From: Peribacillus butanolivorans
Lineage (GTDB): Bacteria; Bacillota; Bacilli; Bacillales; DSM-1321
Assembly (NCBI RefSeq): GCF_001273755.1
Contig: NZ_LGYA01000001.1
Span: forward strand, 555,406 to 619,405
Reading direction: 5' to 3'
DNA: 64,000 nt
Shown: in pieces, positions 34,822 to 44,065 of the stretch
Position numbering within the stretch: position 1 is the first letter of the stretch
How the letters are laid out: each line of letters begins with the position of its first letter
Notes under the pieces: generated by a model
What the model saw: the letters and a program-made list of their open reading frames with translations, nothing else
What the model was told of the DNA's origin: nothing
Database searches by the model: none
Position numbers and translations under genes: made by a program

Positions 34822-36231
34822 ATGGGAATTATTTGGACAATTATTATCGTATACATGGCGGCCATGATTGGTATTGGGTTATATGCGAAAACAAAAATTA
34901 AAGATAGTAACGATTACCATCTTGCAGGTAGAAGGTTAGGTCCGATTATGCTTGCCGGCACGCTTGCAGCCACTGAGATTGGGGGAGGAAGTTCAATCGG
35001 TGTAGCTTCTAAAGCTTATGGTGAATGGGGACTTTCAGCTGGTTGGTATGTTGTTTCTGCAGGAATTGGAATTTTATTAGTATCATTTATTGCACCTCTC
35101 ATGCGCAAAACTATGGCAACAACTGTACCAGAAATCATTGGAAGGAGGTATGGGAAAAGTAGTTATGCATTTTCCAGTATATTATCTGTGATTGCCTCGG
35201 TAGCCTTAGCAGCGGTTCAAATTACTGCAACGGCAACAATTGTCCATGTTTTAACAGGATTTAACTTAACTTGGGCAATATTAATATCGGGAATTGGTGT
35301 AGTTTTTTATACGTATCTTGGTGGGATGTGGAGTGTTACTCTCACAGACTTTGTTCAATTTTTCATCATTGTTTTTGGATTTGCAATCGCTGTTCCATTT
35401 GCATTATCTAGTGCAGGTGGCTTTGATACTGTGATTTCTAACATTCCGCCCGAACAGTTAGGGTTTACCAAAATCGGTTGGAAAACCATATTAGGACTGA
35501 TTGTGTTGTATTTCATGACCTTCTCTACGGGTCAAGAAGCTGTCCAAAGATACTACTCTGCACGAAATGAAAAAACAGCTGTTATAGGTTCTCTCTTATG
35601 TGGAATCCTCATGTCTGTATATGCCTTTATACCAGCCTTACTAGGATTAATCGCTTTATCAGCTTTCCCTAATATTGATGCAAACAATGCATTAGCTACA
35701 GTTTCTGTTGAACTATTGCCACCTCTAATTGCAGGACTCCTCCTCTCAGGAGTAATTTCCGCTACATTGTCTAGTGCTTCAGGTAATTTGCTTGCTGTAG
35801 CTAGTGTATATGTAAAAGATATCCATGGACCGATCTTGAAAAAATCAGTGCAAAATGAGTTGAAGTTAAGTAAAAGTCTAGTAGTTTTATCAGGCCTCCT
35901 AGCTATAGGAATATCATTATTCAGTCAACAAATTATTCCTTTACTCGTGTTTGCTTTTACAATTCGCTCCACGGGACCATTCGCTGCATATATCCTTGGA
36001 TTGATGTGGGATAAGGTAACTCCTAATGCTGGTTTTTACTCCATAATAACAGGAACAATCGTTGGGGTTGCATGGCAACTGGCAAAAGAGCCATTTGGTA
36101 TTATGGCAGTTGTCGCTGGATGCTTAGTAAGTCTTCTTACATTTTTAATAGTCAACTGGATTGAGAGAAAAAGAGGAGTTTCTGCAGCACCTTCCGCATT
36201 TGATTCTAATGATAATAATATATCCGCTTAA
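34822..36231 (+). CDS. Sodium:solute symporter (SSS family)
   Basis: A 469-residue transporter with about 13 predicted helices. The N-terminal AGRRLGPIMLAGTLAATEIGG motif (shown in part) marks the SSS family, sodium-driven importers of sugars, amino acids and organic acids. ATG 34822 follows GGGAGG; an ATG 15 bases earlier lies in the binding site. It is the last gene of the sigma-54 operon, about 106 bases after the deacylase. By position it is the likely importer of the operon's substrate. Confidence 0.87.
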   Translation: MGIIWTIIIVYMAAMIGIGLYAKTKIKDSNDYHLAGRRLGPIMLAGTLAATEIGGGSSIGVASKAYGEWGLSAGWYVVSAGIGILLVSFIAPLMRKTMATTVPEIIGRRYGKSSYAFSSILSVIASVALAAVQITATATIVHVLTGFNLTWAILISGIGVVFYTYLGGMWSVTLTDFVQFFIIVFGFAIAVPFALSSAGGFDTVISNIPPEQLGFTKIGWKTILGLIVLYFMTFSTGQEAVQRYYSARNEKTAVIGSLLCGILMSVYAFIPALLGLIALSAFPNIDANNALATVSVELLPPLIAGLLLSGVISATLSSASGNLLAVASVYVKDIHGPILKKSVQNELKLSKSLVVLSGLLAIGISLFSQQIIPLLVFAFTIRSTGPFAAYILGLMWDKVTPNAGFYSIITGTIVGVAWQLAKEPFGIMAVVAGCLVSLLTFLIVNWIERKRGVSAAPSAFDSNDNNISA

Positions 36232-36801
36232 TAATTTCAAAATCGATTAATATAGAAATCACCCAATAATATATGTAGAAACTCATATATAATAGTAGCC
36301 TTTGCTCAAAAGGAGCAAAGGCTACATATACACCTACTATTACTTTTATCATTCGTTTCGTTACTTAAACAACACGTAGTGCTTTACGATACCATTCATC
36401 ATTAGTGCTATCCTGATCTTTTAATAAAGTGATCATAGTTGCTTTAACAAAATTGCGTTGAAGGTGCTTTTACTATTTCTCCCGAAACTGGGGCACTGGC
36501 TTGAACTATTCGGATTGACAGTTCTTCTGTTTCCGCTGCACTAGCTTGCATTTCCAAAGGTGATGTTTCATTTGATGTAATCTTATCTTTTTTATACGAT
36601 ACGAGGGAGGGCAGAATTCATTTTAATAGGTTATCGAATATTGAATACAAAGTTTATTCATTTTAGACTCTGCGAATTATGGGAGCGGTAAATAAGAAAT
36701 ACTTAAGGCACTCGTACAAATCAGATTAATCAATATAAGAACAATGAGAGGTGATTTCGATAAAAAGAAGAAGTTAAAAAGCAGTCAATCAGTTATGAGT
36801 A
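36232..36801. other. Gene-poor region with operon-end hairpin and possible decayed gene
   Basis: A perfect 13-bp stem GTAGCCTTTGCTC/GAGCAAAGGCTAC (36295-36307 with 36313-36325) follows the symporter; it lacks a U-run but probably ends the operon. On the minus strand, two adjoining open stretches between about 36612 and 36365 read as protein-like (ETEELSIRIV, APVSGEIVKA, then LLKDQDSTNDEWYRKALRVV before a stop at 36365) in different frames with no start or binding site. This looks like a decayed gene; I cannot name it. Confidence 0.4.
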
Positions 36802-36846
36802 AAATAAAACAACCTTACCCCTATAAAAAATAGAGATAAGGCTGTT
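36802..36846 (-). terminator. Terminator of the MFS exporter gene
   Basis: Minus-strand AACAGCCTTATCTCTA (36846-36831) pairs with TAGGGGTAAGGTTGTT (to 36808) with a few mismatches and is followed by TTATTTTA. Confidence 0.6.
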
Positions 36847-36916
36847 CTATCAGAAAGTTCGTGCTTAAAATCATAAAAAATATTTGTGCACATATCAGAA
36901 ACATTTATTAAAGCGA

Positions 36917-38143
36917 TTAATGAGTTGTTACATATTCGTTTTTTCCTGCACGCATTCCAACAATGAAAATTAGAGCTGATACTACGATTAACATTAATAA
37001 GGGAATCGTCCAACTGTGTGTAATGTCATGTAGCCCTCCAAATAATACTGGTCCAACAGCAGCTAAAAGATAACCAAATGATTGAGCCATTCCGGATAGT
37101 TCCGTCGCCTCATGGGTACTTTGTGTACGAAGACTAAAGAACATCATGGATAAACTAAATATAGTTCCGACTCCAACCCCAATCAAAATCATGCATACTG
37201 GGATAAGCAGCGTGCTTCCGTACAAAATTCCGAATATCCCTACAAAAAGAAAAATAACAGGTGGGACTACTAACAAACGCTGACTTTGTAAGCGTCCAGC
37301 TAAAATTGGCACAATGAATGTTATAGGAATGACGGCAAGCTGCATGATGGATAGCATCCAGCCAGCTTCATCAGCATTTAGTCCTTTTTGCTCCAGAATT
37401 TCTGGCATCCAGGTAATTACTGTATAGAAGATAAACGATTGCAGTCCCATGAATAAAGTGATCTGCCATGCTAGACCCGAACGCCATAAGTTAATGTTTT
37501 TTACCTTTTGAGCCGTTTGTTCATCCTTATCGGACCTGAATGGCTTTTTTAATTGTGGCATCCAAAAGAAAACGGTAATAAGAGATAAAATTCCCCAACA
37601 TCCAAGGGCACCAGCCCATCCTAACCCTGATAAAGAGGAAATGGGAATACTGATACCGGACCCTATTGCACCACATAAATTCATGGAAACTGCATAAATT
37701 CCTGTCATCAAACCGATATTCCGTGCAAAGTTATGTTTAATAAGACTGGGTAACAATACATTGCCAATAGCGATGGCTAACCCAATTAAAATGGTTCCTA
37801 AAAACAATGTCGTCACTCCGCCAATAGATCGTATCCCAATCCCGACCGTTAATAAGATTAAGGAAATGAATAGGGTAAGCTCCATTCCAAAACGTCGAGC
37901 TAACTTAGGTGCAAATGGAGATAAGAGTGCAAAAGCAAGCAAAGGCAATGTTGTTAATGAACCTGATAGTGTATTGGATATTCCCAAATTATCCCGAATC
38001 GAAGTGACCAGAGGTCCTACAGATGTTAAAGGAGCTCTTAGGTTTGCCCCAATCAGAATGATCCCGATAATAAGTAGTCCAATTCTAGGTTTAAGATCTA
38101 TTTTTGTTTGTTCTAGTTGATTTGCCGCTTGATGAATACCCAT
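36917..38143 (-). CDS. CynX/NimT-type MFS transporter
   Basis: A 408-residue major facilitator with 12 predicted helices. The opening LIGANLRAPLTSVGPLV is the family signature of CynX/YeaN (NimT) transporters, which include the cyanate and 2-nitroimidazole transporters; YycB is a Bacillus subtilis relative. The start follows GGAGGAC. It lies 16 bases downstream of a FadR-type regulator on the same strand, so the two are co-transcribed and the regulator probably controls both. Direction of transport and substrate are not readable from sequence. Confidence 0.88.
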   Translation of the reverse strand: MGIHQAANQLEQTKIDLKPRIGLLIIGIILIGANLRAPLTSVGPLVTSIRDNLGISNTLSGSLTTLPLLAFALLSPFAPKLARRFGMELTLFISLILLTVGIGIRSIGGVTTLFLGTILIGLAIAIGNVLLPSLIKHNFARNIGLMTGIYAVSMNLCGAIGSGISIPISSLSGLGWAGALGCWGILSLITVFFWMPQLKKPFRSDKDEQTAQKVKNINLWRSGLAWQITLFMGLQSFIFYTVITWMPEILEQKGLNADEAGWMLSIMQLAVIPITFIVPILAGRLQSQRLLVVPPVIFLFVGIFGILYGSTLLIPVCMILIGVGVGTIFSLSMMFFSLRTQSTHEATELSGMAQSFGYLLAAVGPVLFGGLHDITHSWTIPLLMLIVVSALIFIVGMRAGKNEYVTTH

Positions 38144-38159
38144 AATTTGTCCTCCGTAC

Positions 38160-38837
38160 TTAAACTAAAGATTTTTTGAATTGTGCAATGTATTCATTCA
38201 CTGTTTCAATTGCCCGATTTACATCTTGTTCGATGATGGCATCTACAAGGTTACAATGAATGTTCAAATGAAAGTTCCCATCTGAACTCATCTCAGCTAT
38301 CTGATGGATGGAAGCATGCAAAGAATCTTCCATATGTTCGTACAAATCAATCAATAAATCATTATGTGATGAACCCATAATTGATTTATGTAACTGAATA
38401 TCAGCTTCTTCGTAAGCCTTTCTATCCTTTGCTTCAGCAGCCTTACGACATGCTTCAATATGAATACTCATTTGTTCTATATCTTCTTGGTTACGTCTTA
38501 GTGCAGCTAATTGTGCTCCTTCTCTTTCAAGTGCATGACGAACCTCTAACGTCTCTAATATACCTGACTGCTGGATCCTTCTTTGAAATGCAACCCCCAG
38601 GGCACTAGATGACTTGACGAACGTTCCCTTTCCTTGTTTTGTTACTAAAAGACCTGCATAAACAAGTGATCGTACAGCTTCTCTTAATGTATTTCTACTC
38701 ACATCGAACTGTTTTATCAAATCCATTTCAGGAGGAATCTGATTTCCAATCTTCCATTCGCCAGATTCGATTAACGATTCAATTTGGGAAACAACTTGTT
38801 CTACAAGTGATAAACGATTTGTTTTAGATATGGTCAA
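38160..38837 (-). CDS. GntR-family (FadR/FCD) transcriptional regulator
   Basis: A 225-residue regulator with an N-terminal winged helix (MDLIKQFDVSRNTLREAVRSL) and a C-terminal all-helical FCD ligand domain with metal-site residues (EVRHALEREGAQLAA, DIQLHKSIMGSSHN). TTG 38837 is placed after GAGGTG and is preferred over ATG 38873, which lacks a binding site. It precedes the CynX-type exporter gene. A perfect palindrome 47 bases upstream is a likely autoregulatory operator. Confidence 0.88.
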   Translation of the reverse strand: MTISKTNRLSLVEQVVSQIESLIESGEWKIGNQIPPEMDLIKQFDVSRNTLREAVRSLVYAGLLVTKQGKGTFVKSSSALGVAFQRRIQQSGILETLEVRHALEREGAQLAALRRNQEDIEQMSIHIEACRKAAEAKDRKAYEEADIQLHKSIMGSSHNDLLIDLYEHMEDSLHASIHQIAEMSSDGNFHLNIHCNLVDAIIEQDVNRAIETVNEYIAQFKKSLV

Positions 38838-38883
38838 TATATACACCTCAAATTTGTAGGATGATTGGTTCATTGGTTATTTT

Positions 38884-38897
38884 AACATACGTATGTT
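38884..38897. promoter_or_regulatory. Palindromic operator candidate for the GntR regulator
   Basis: AACATACGTATGTT is a perfect 14-bp palindrome, extended by matching outer T/A pairs, about 47 bases upstream of the regulator start, where autoregulatory GntR/FadR sites usually lie. Confidence 0.6.
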
Positions 38898-39164
38898 GAA
38901 AATATAAACAAGAATAATGTTAAAGTACGGGTATTCAAAACTTCCTTCCCCATCCAATTTCTACTTTGGCTGTATAATGGACACAATTTCCTATAAGAAA
39001 AACAATTCCTATTTAATGTTCATAACTTATACGAGACATGGAGTGTTTTTTCTCTTGTCCCCCATTACTGGGCCAAGTTTGGTAGCACTCAATGAAGATG
39101 TCCGATTAATACAGTCTTGATTATCGCAGAACTTTCTCGATGTACATAAAGCCTTTAATATTGA

Positions 39165-39200
39165 AGAAAAAAGCCCTGAAATCAAAAATTTCAGGGCTTC
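39165..39200 (-). terminator. Second terminator downstream of the permease gene
   Basis: AAGCCCTGAAAT (39171-39182) pairs with ATTTCAGGGCTT (39188-39199) perfectly; the A-run at 39165-39170 gives a U-run on the minus strand. Confidence 0.75.
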
Positions 39201-39242
39201 ATTCTTATAAGGTACCTTATGTTAAAACTAAATAAGGAATTA

Positions 39243-39275
39243 TAAAAAAGTCTGGGAATTAAATTCCCAGACTTA
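39243..39275 (-). terminator. Terminator of the amino acid permease gene
   Basis: AAGTCTGGGAATT (39248-39260) pairs with AATTCCCAGACTT (39262-39274); on the minus strand it is followed by a U-run. Confidence 0.85.
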
Positions 39276-39298
39276 ATTGTAATTCAAAAGAAGTATGT

Positions 39299-40642
39299 CT
39301 ATTTCTTAGCTAATTTTTTTTGTTTGACTATAAAAGAGAGCAGGATAAATACTGCTACAGTTACAAGACATACAGTGGTACCAATTATATTTTGTTTATT
39401 AAAGATAAAAGCAATAAAAATAAAGCTTAAAGCTATGATCGCAAATATAGTTGTATATGGGTACCATTTTACCCGGAAACCTGGTTCGTCAGTGTATTGT
39501 TTACGGAGCTTCAATTGCGCAGAACATATACTGATCCATAATAATAAAACGGTAAAGCCAGGGATAGCCATTAGATAGCTTAATATCAGATCGGGAGTCA
39601 AATAGGATAAAAACACACCAACTAATATACATAATGCAGTTAAAAATATTCCATTAAGTGGGATACCCTTTTTGGTTGTTTTTATAAATACCTTAGGGGC
39701 TTCTCCGTTCTGAGAAAGAGTAAACAATGTTCTTGATGTAGCGTATATACCTGAATTTGCAGCTGATAAGACAGCTGTTAATAGAACGAAATTCATAATA
39801 TCAGCAGCTCCTGGAAGTCCTGTTAAGCTGAAAACCTGAACGAAAGGACTCTCTTCAGTACTTACTTGGTTCCAAGGTATTACTCCGCAAATAATAAGAA
39901 TTGGCAAGACGTAAAAAAGGATTACCCGCCATACTGTTCCTTTAATAATTTTTGGTATAACTCGCTGACTATCTTTTGTTTCTGTGACAGCTACACCAAT
40001 TAATTCAGCACCCCCATATGAAAACATTACAACTAAAAGTGCACTTAACATGCCTCCAATTCCTTGGGGGAAAAAGCCACCATGTTCCGTATAATTAGAA
40101 AATGAAGCAGAACTAGGGAAAATTCCTAGCAGGATCAAAGCTCCTAAAATAATAAAAGCAATTAAAGTTATTATTTTAATACCTGCAAACCAAAACTCGA
40201 GTTCTCCATAGTATTTTACTTGAAACAAATTTATTCCTATTACTACTGACGCGCAAAGTATACTTAGTAGCCATAATGGTAAAGAGGGAAACCAGTATTG
40301 TAAAAAGCTTCCGGCTGCTACTATTTCTACAATGATCACGATAATCCAGTTAAACCAATAGAGCCATCCCACAATAAAGGATAATTGAAACCCAAAAGCT
40401 TTATTTATAAGATGTTGTACGTTCAAATTGGGAAAAACGGTTGCCATTTCTCCTAAAGCTGCCATTACAATAAATAACAATAGGCCCCCTATTAAATAGG
40501 CTATCACAACACTTGGACCAGCCATATTTAATGTATCTGAGCTCCCCTTAAAGATCCCTGTTCCTATCATTCCTGCTAATGCAATAAACTGGACATGTCT
40601 TGGCAATAAGCCCCTTTGTAAATCATGATGAGTCTTTTCCAT
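39299..40642 (-). CDS. Amino acid permease (APC superfamily, AAT family)
   Basis: A 447-residue, 12-helix amino acid-proton symporter. The helix-1 motif FIALAGMIGTGIFKGS, the helix-3 region GWLYWFNWIIV and the helix-6/7 segment VVMFSYGGAELIGVAVTETKD mark the AAT family (relatives transport gamma-aminobutyrate, alanine, serine or aromatic amino acids). The individual substrate cannot be called. ATG 40642 is favoured because it lies ten bases after AAAGG, while ATG 40651 is only one base after it. It is monocistronic with two tandem terminators. Confidence 0.85.
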   Translation of the reverse strand: MEKTHHDLQRGLLPRHVQFIALAGMIGTGIFKGSSDTLNMAGPSVVIAYLIGGLLLFIVMAALGEMATVFPNLNVQHLINKAFGFQLSFIVGWLYWFNWIIVIIVEIVAAGSFLQYWFPSLPLWLLSILCASVVIGINLFQVKYYGELEFWFAGIKIITLIAFIILGALILLGIFPSSASFSNYTEHGGFFPQGIGGMLSALLVVMFSYGGAELIGVAVTETKDSQRVIPKIIKGTVWRVILFYVLPILIICGVIPWNQVSTEESPFVQVFSLTGLPGAADIMNFVLLTAVLSAANSGIYATSRTLFTLSQNGEAPKVFIKTTKKGIPLNGIFLTALCILVGVFLSYLTPDLILSYLMAIPGFTVLLLWISICSAQLKLRKQYTDEPGFRVKWYPYTTIFAIIALSFIFIAFIFNKQNIIGTTVCLVTVAVFILLSFIVKQKKLAKK

Positions 40643-41310
40643 GATATTCATGCCTTTCTTCCGTTATTTTAATAAAATATTATTTTAATAAAAATCAAAG
40701 GATTCTTCTGTGATTAAACGCTTTTGTGTACTAAAGTAACTATATTAATATATCATAATTCAGAATAATGTCAATTTATGTAGGGGAACAGAAAAATTAT
40801 ATCTTTAACAGGAGAGAATGATTGTGGATATTATTTAAACATTTTTTGATACTTATTCTTATAAAATGTCATTTGTTAAAGTTAATTTATTTTTGTATTA
40901 GAATCCTTACTTTTGAAGAGCCTATTTTTCAGGAAATAAATGTTGTGAGGAACTAACTACTGAAAATACTTATATCTAGATTCCCGTTCATATAAGTACA
41001 TCTTTGTAAACAAAGAACTCAAATTTCAATATGAGGAATTTGGGTTCTTTACTCTTTATAATTTCGATAAAGGAATTCTTCCTATTTTAATAACTGGTTG
41101 ATTTCCTTTTTTTATAAAATCACAATTTTTCAATTACTTGTATCATAACCACACCTATACATTTCTTAATCGGATCTAAGCACTAAAAATAAAGAGAGTA
41201 ATTTTCAATATTTTTCTCTGTAACCTTTTTATACATATTTCTAAAGTAGATACAAACAATAAAATCAATCATTGCTGAACGAACATATTCATCTAAATGG
41301 GGGGAGGGAA
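40643..41310. other. Long intergenic region before the ger operon
   Basis: No gene found in about 670 bases. A 14-bp hairpin (41012-41025 with 41037-41050, AAAGAACTCAAATT/AATTTGGGTTCTTT, one G-U) followed by ACTCTTTATA looks like an orphan terminator. The strand direction of anything it would terminate is unclear. Confidence 0.45.
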
Positions 41311-42817
41311 ATGCGAAACAGGCGTTCTCTAATAAAGTCTAAAGAAAAACATTCAACAAATCGTATAACAGTAAGCACCTTATACGACGATGTGAATGAA
41401 AATGTAGTGAGAGTAATGAATGAACTTGGACACAGTTCAGATTTGACTGTTCGAGTGATTGAGTCTCCACACCAAAAAACGTTACGAGCAGCTATTATTC
41501 ATCTTGATGGATTAGCTGATGATAGCATCATAAATGAAAACATAGTGGACCCGTTAATTCAGTGGTTAAAAGAAAATGATCAAGTGTTGACGTTCAAAGA
41601 AGAACAAACAAGCCACATTTTCACTGTATCTCAATTAACCGTAGTAGAAAATTGGCAGGAATTCGTGTCAGCGGTTTTGACAGGGGATACGGCAGTACTG
41701 CTGAATGGAAGTCCCAAAGCAATCATTGCCAGTACGAAAAAAATGCAATCCCGAGCGATTACAGAACCGTCAAGTCAAACGGTCATTAGAGGACCAAAAG
41801 ATAGTTTTACGGAGAATTTAAGAACCAATACGTCTTTAATACGGGCAAGAATTCAGAATCCTAATGTACGCTTAGAAAGCATGAAAGTCGGAAAGTCACT
41901 CAAACCGATGTAGGGATTATTTACATTCAGGGAATTGCAGATGAGAGCATTTTACAGGAAGTTAAAGAACGATTAAAGGGTATTGATATAGATGGTGTTC
42001 TTGAATCAAATTACATTGAGGAATTTATTCAAGATGATGGAATGACTATTTTTCCGCTTCTTTAAATACGGAACGACCTGATGCCGTCGTAGGGAATTTA
42101 TTGGAAGGACGAATTGCCATCATTATTCAAGGAACACCTTTTGTTTTAATCACCCCTGTAATATTTTCTCAATTTTTCCAATCTCCTGAGGACTACTATC
42201 AAAATCCTTATACTAGTTCCTTTTTAAGGTTGTTAAGATTTGGAGCCTTTATTCTTTCGATATATGCTTCTGCTATGTATTTGGCACTGATTACCCATCA
42301 CCAGGGGCTTATTCCAACCACATTAATAGTTAGCTTAATGGCACAAAGAGAAATTGTTCCTTTTCCGGCGATTGTCGAAATATTAGTGATGGAACTGGCG
42401 TTTGAGATGTTGCGTGAGGCAGGAATTCGAATGCCAAGAGCGATCGGACCAGCTGTATCAATTGTAGGGGCACTTATTTTAGGGCAGGCAGCTGTTGAAG
42501 CGGGATTTGTGTCAGCAGCAGTGGTCATCATTGTCGCCGTTTCCGCTATCAGCAGTTTTACATTGCCCAATACTAGTATTGTTAATGTGACTCGCGGATT
42601 ACGCTTTATCTTTATTATGATTTCAGCATTTATTGGCTTGTATGGAATTTTGCTTACCACCTTATGTATCTGGCTTCATATGAGCAGTCTGAGGTCTTTT
42701 GGTGTACCGTATTTTGCTCCTTTTGCTCCTTTTGCTCCTTTTCGTTTAAAGGAGCAAAAAGATGGTTTTTTTCGTTTCCCTTTACCATCACTTTTGAAAA
42801 AATCGTCAAACAAATAA
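41311..42817 (+). pseudogene. GerA-type germinant receptor A subunit, two frameshifts
   Basis: This encodes the membrane A subunit of a nutrient germinant receptor in the spore inner membrane, but the frame is broken twice. ATG 41311 follows a GGGGGGAGGG site. The frame shifts at about 41893 (GGAAAG, one A missing; KVG then VTQTDVGIIYIQGIADES in another frame) and at about 42062 (stop after IFPLL; NTERPDAVVGNLLEGRIAI continues in a third frame). All conserved parts are otherwise present: N-terminal soluble domain, helices with PAIVEILVMELAFEMLREAG and the PxAPFAP-type tail. A 9-base unit is repeated three times near the end (42712-42738). Confidence 0.85.
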
Positions 42818-42848
42818 AACTCGGCTAAAGACGAATGAGGACAAAAAA

Positions 42849-44041
42849 ATGAAAATTAATAGTTCACTTTTATGGATCACAGCCATTTGTTTATTGATTT
42901 CAGGATGTTCGAATTATCGAGAATTAAACCAGCTAGGGGTCATTACAGGGATGGGAATTGATCAAAACGACGATCCAGAACAACCGTACAGAGTAACATA
43001 TCAAGTCATTAATCCGAGTGGGATATCTCAAACCGGTTCTTCAGGAGGTCAGGGTCTCGCTATCATCAACTATACGATAACGGCAAGAACGATGCAGGAG
43101 GCTTTTGGAAAGGAATCCGCCGTTATTCCGAGAGAAAATATGATTTCACATCTTTCGCTCATTGTTATAGATGAAGAGTTAGCACGAAATGGTATTGATT
43201 TATTATTTGATGCTTTTGATAGAGGCAAAGGTGCACGGACAAGTATCCCCATTTTTATTGCGCGCGGGAAGACTGCTGAGGATGTGCTTAGTGTAATTGA
43301 ACCACTTGAGATTACTCCGGGTAAAAATATCGTAAGCACAACTAAAAATAATCAACAAATGCATGGATCATCTAGTGAAGTGTTAGTATATGAAGCCATT
43401 TCAGCGCTTTTGAGTGAAGGTAAGGACGTATTACTTCCCGGAATTAGTATAAGGAATGATTCAAAGAAGGCGAAGCAAACAAGCAATTTTGAGACGACAA
43501 CCCCAGCTATTTTAGAGGCAAAAGGATTAGCCATATTTAGAAAAGGAAATTTGGTGAGATGGTTAGATGGAGAAACCGCCCGAGCTGCTAATTTCGTTAC
43601 ATCGGAAATAAATAGGACCCCAGTTGTGTTACCTTGCGGTGATAAGGGGAATGTGACGATCAACGCTATCGGAGTAAAAAGCAAAATAAAAACAGATATC
43701 CATCATGAACAACCTGTCATTCACACAAGCTTGAACGTGATGGCTGAAACGGTAGATACATCATGTGAACTGGATTTAAGTAATACTAAGTTGTTAAAAG
43801 AGTTCGAAAAAAAATGGAAAATAAACTAAAAAAGCAAATTAAAAAGACCATTAGCATCGCTCAAAAAGAAAAGGCAGACATTTTCGGTTTTGGTGATGCC
43901 CTGTCTCGAACAAACCCGGATTATTGGCGTCAGCATAAAAAAAATTGGGATAACCTATTTTCAGATGCGAAGATATCGATGAAGGTCAACGTCAATGTAA
44001 TAAATTCCGGAATGCGAATGGAACCTTATGAGCCGAAATAA
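42849..44041 (+). pseudogene. GerC-type germinant receptor lipoprotein, one frameshift
   Basis: This is the Ger(x)C lipoprotein subunit of the germinant receptor. The signal peptide ends in LLISGC with Cys20 as lipidated residue, followed by YRELNQLGVITGMGID, a family hallmark. The main frame stops at 43829. The C-terminal domain continues in the next frame from about 43814 (ISIAQKEKADIFGFGDALSR to the final MRMEPYEPK) and is needed for a normal length of about 395 residues. The break is at an A8 run (43808-43815); nine A would restore the frame. It lies between the A and B subunit genes. Confidence 0.85.
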
Positions 44042-44065
44042 ATGAAATGAGGAGATGAGCAGTCA

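Noticed and set aside
38917-39120. 67-codon plus-strand frame between the GntR regulator and the permease terminators
   Set aside because: No ribosome binding site and no family resemblance; lies in a promoter and terminator region.
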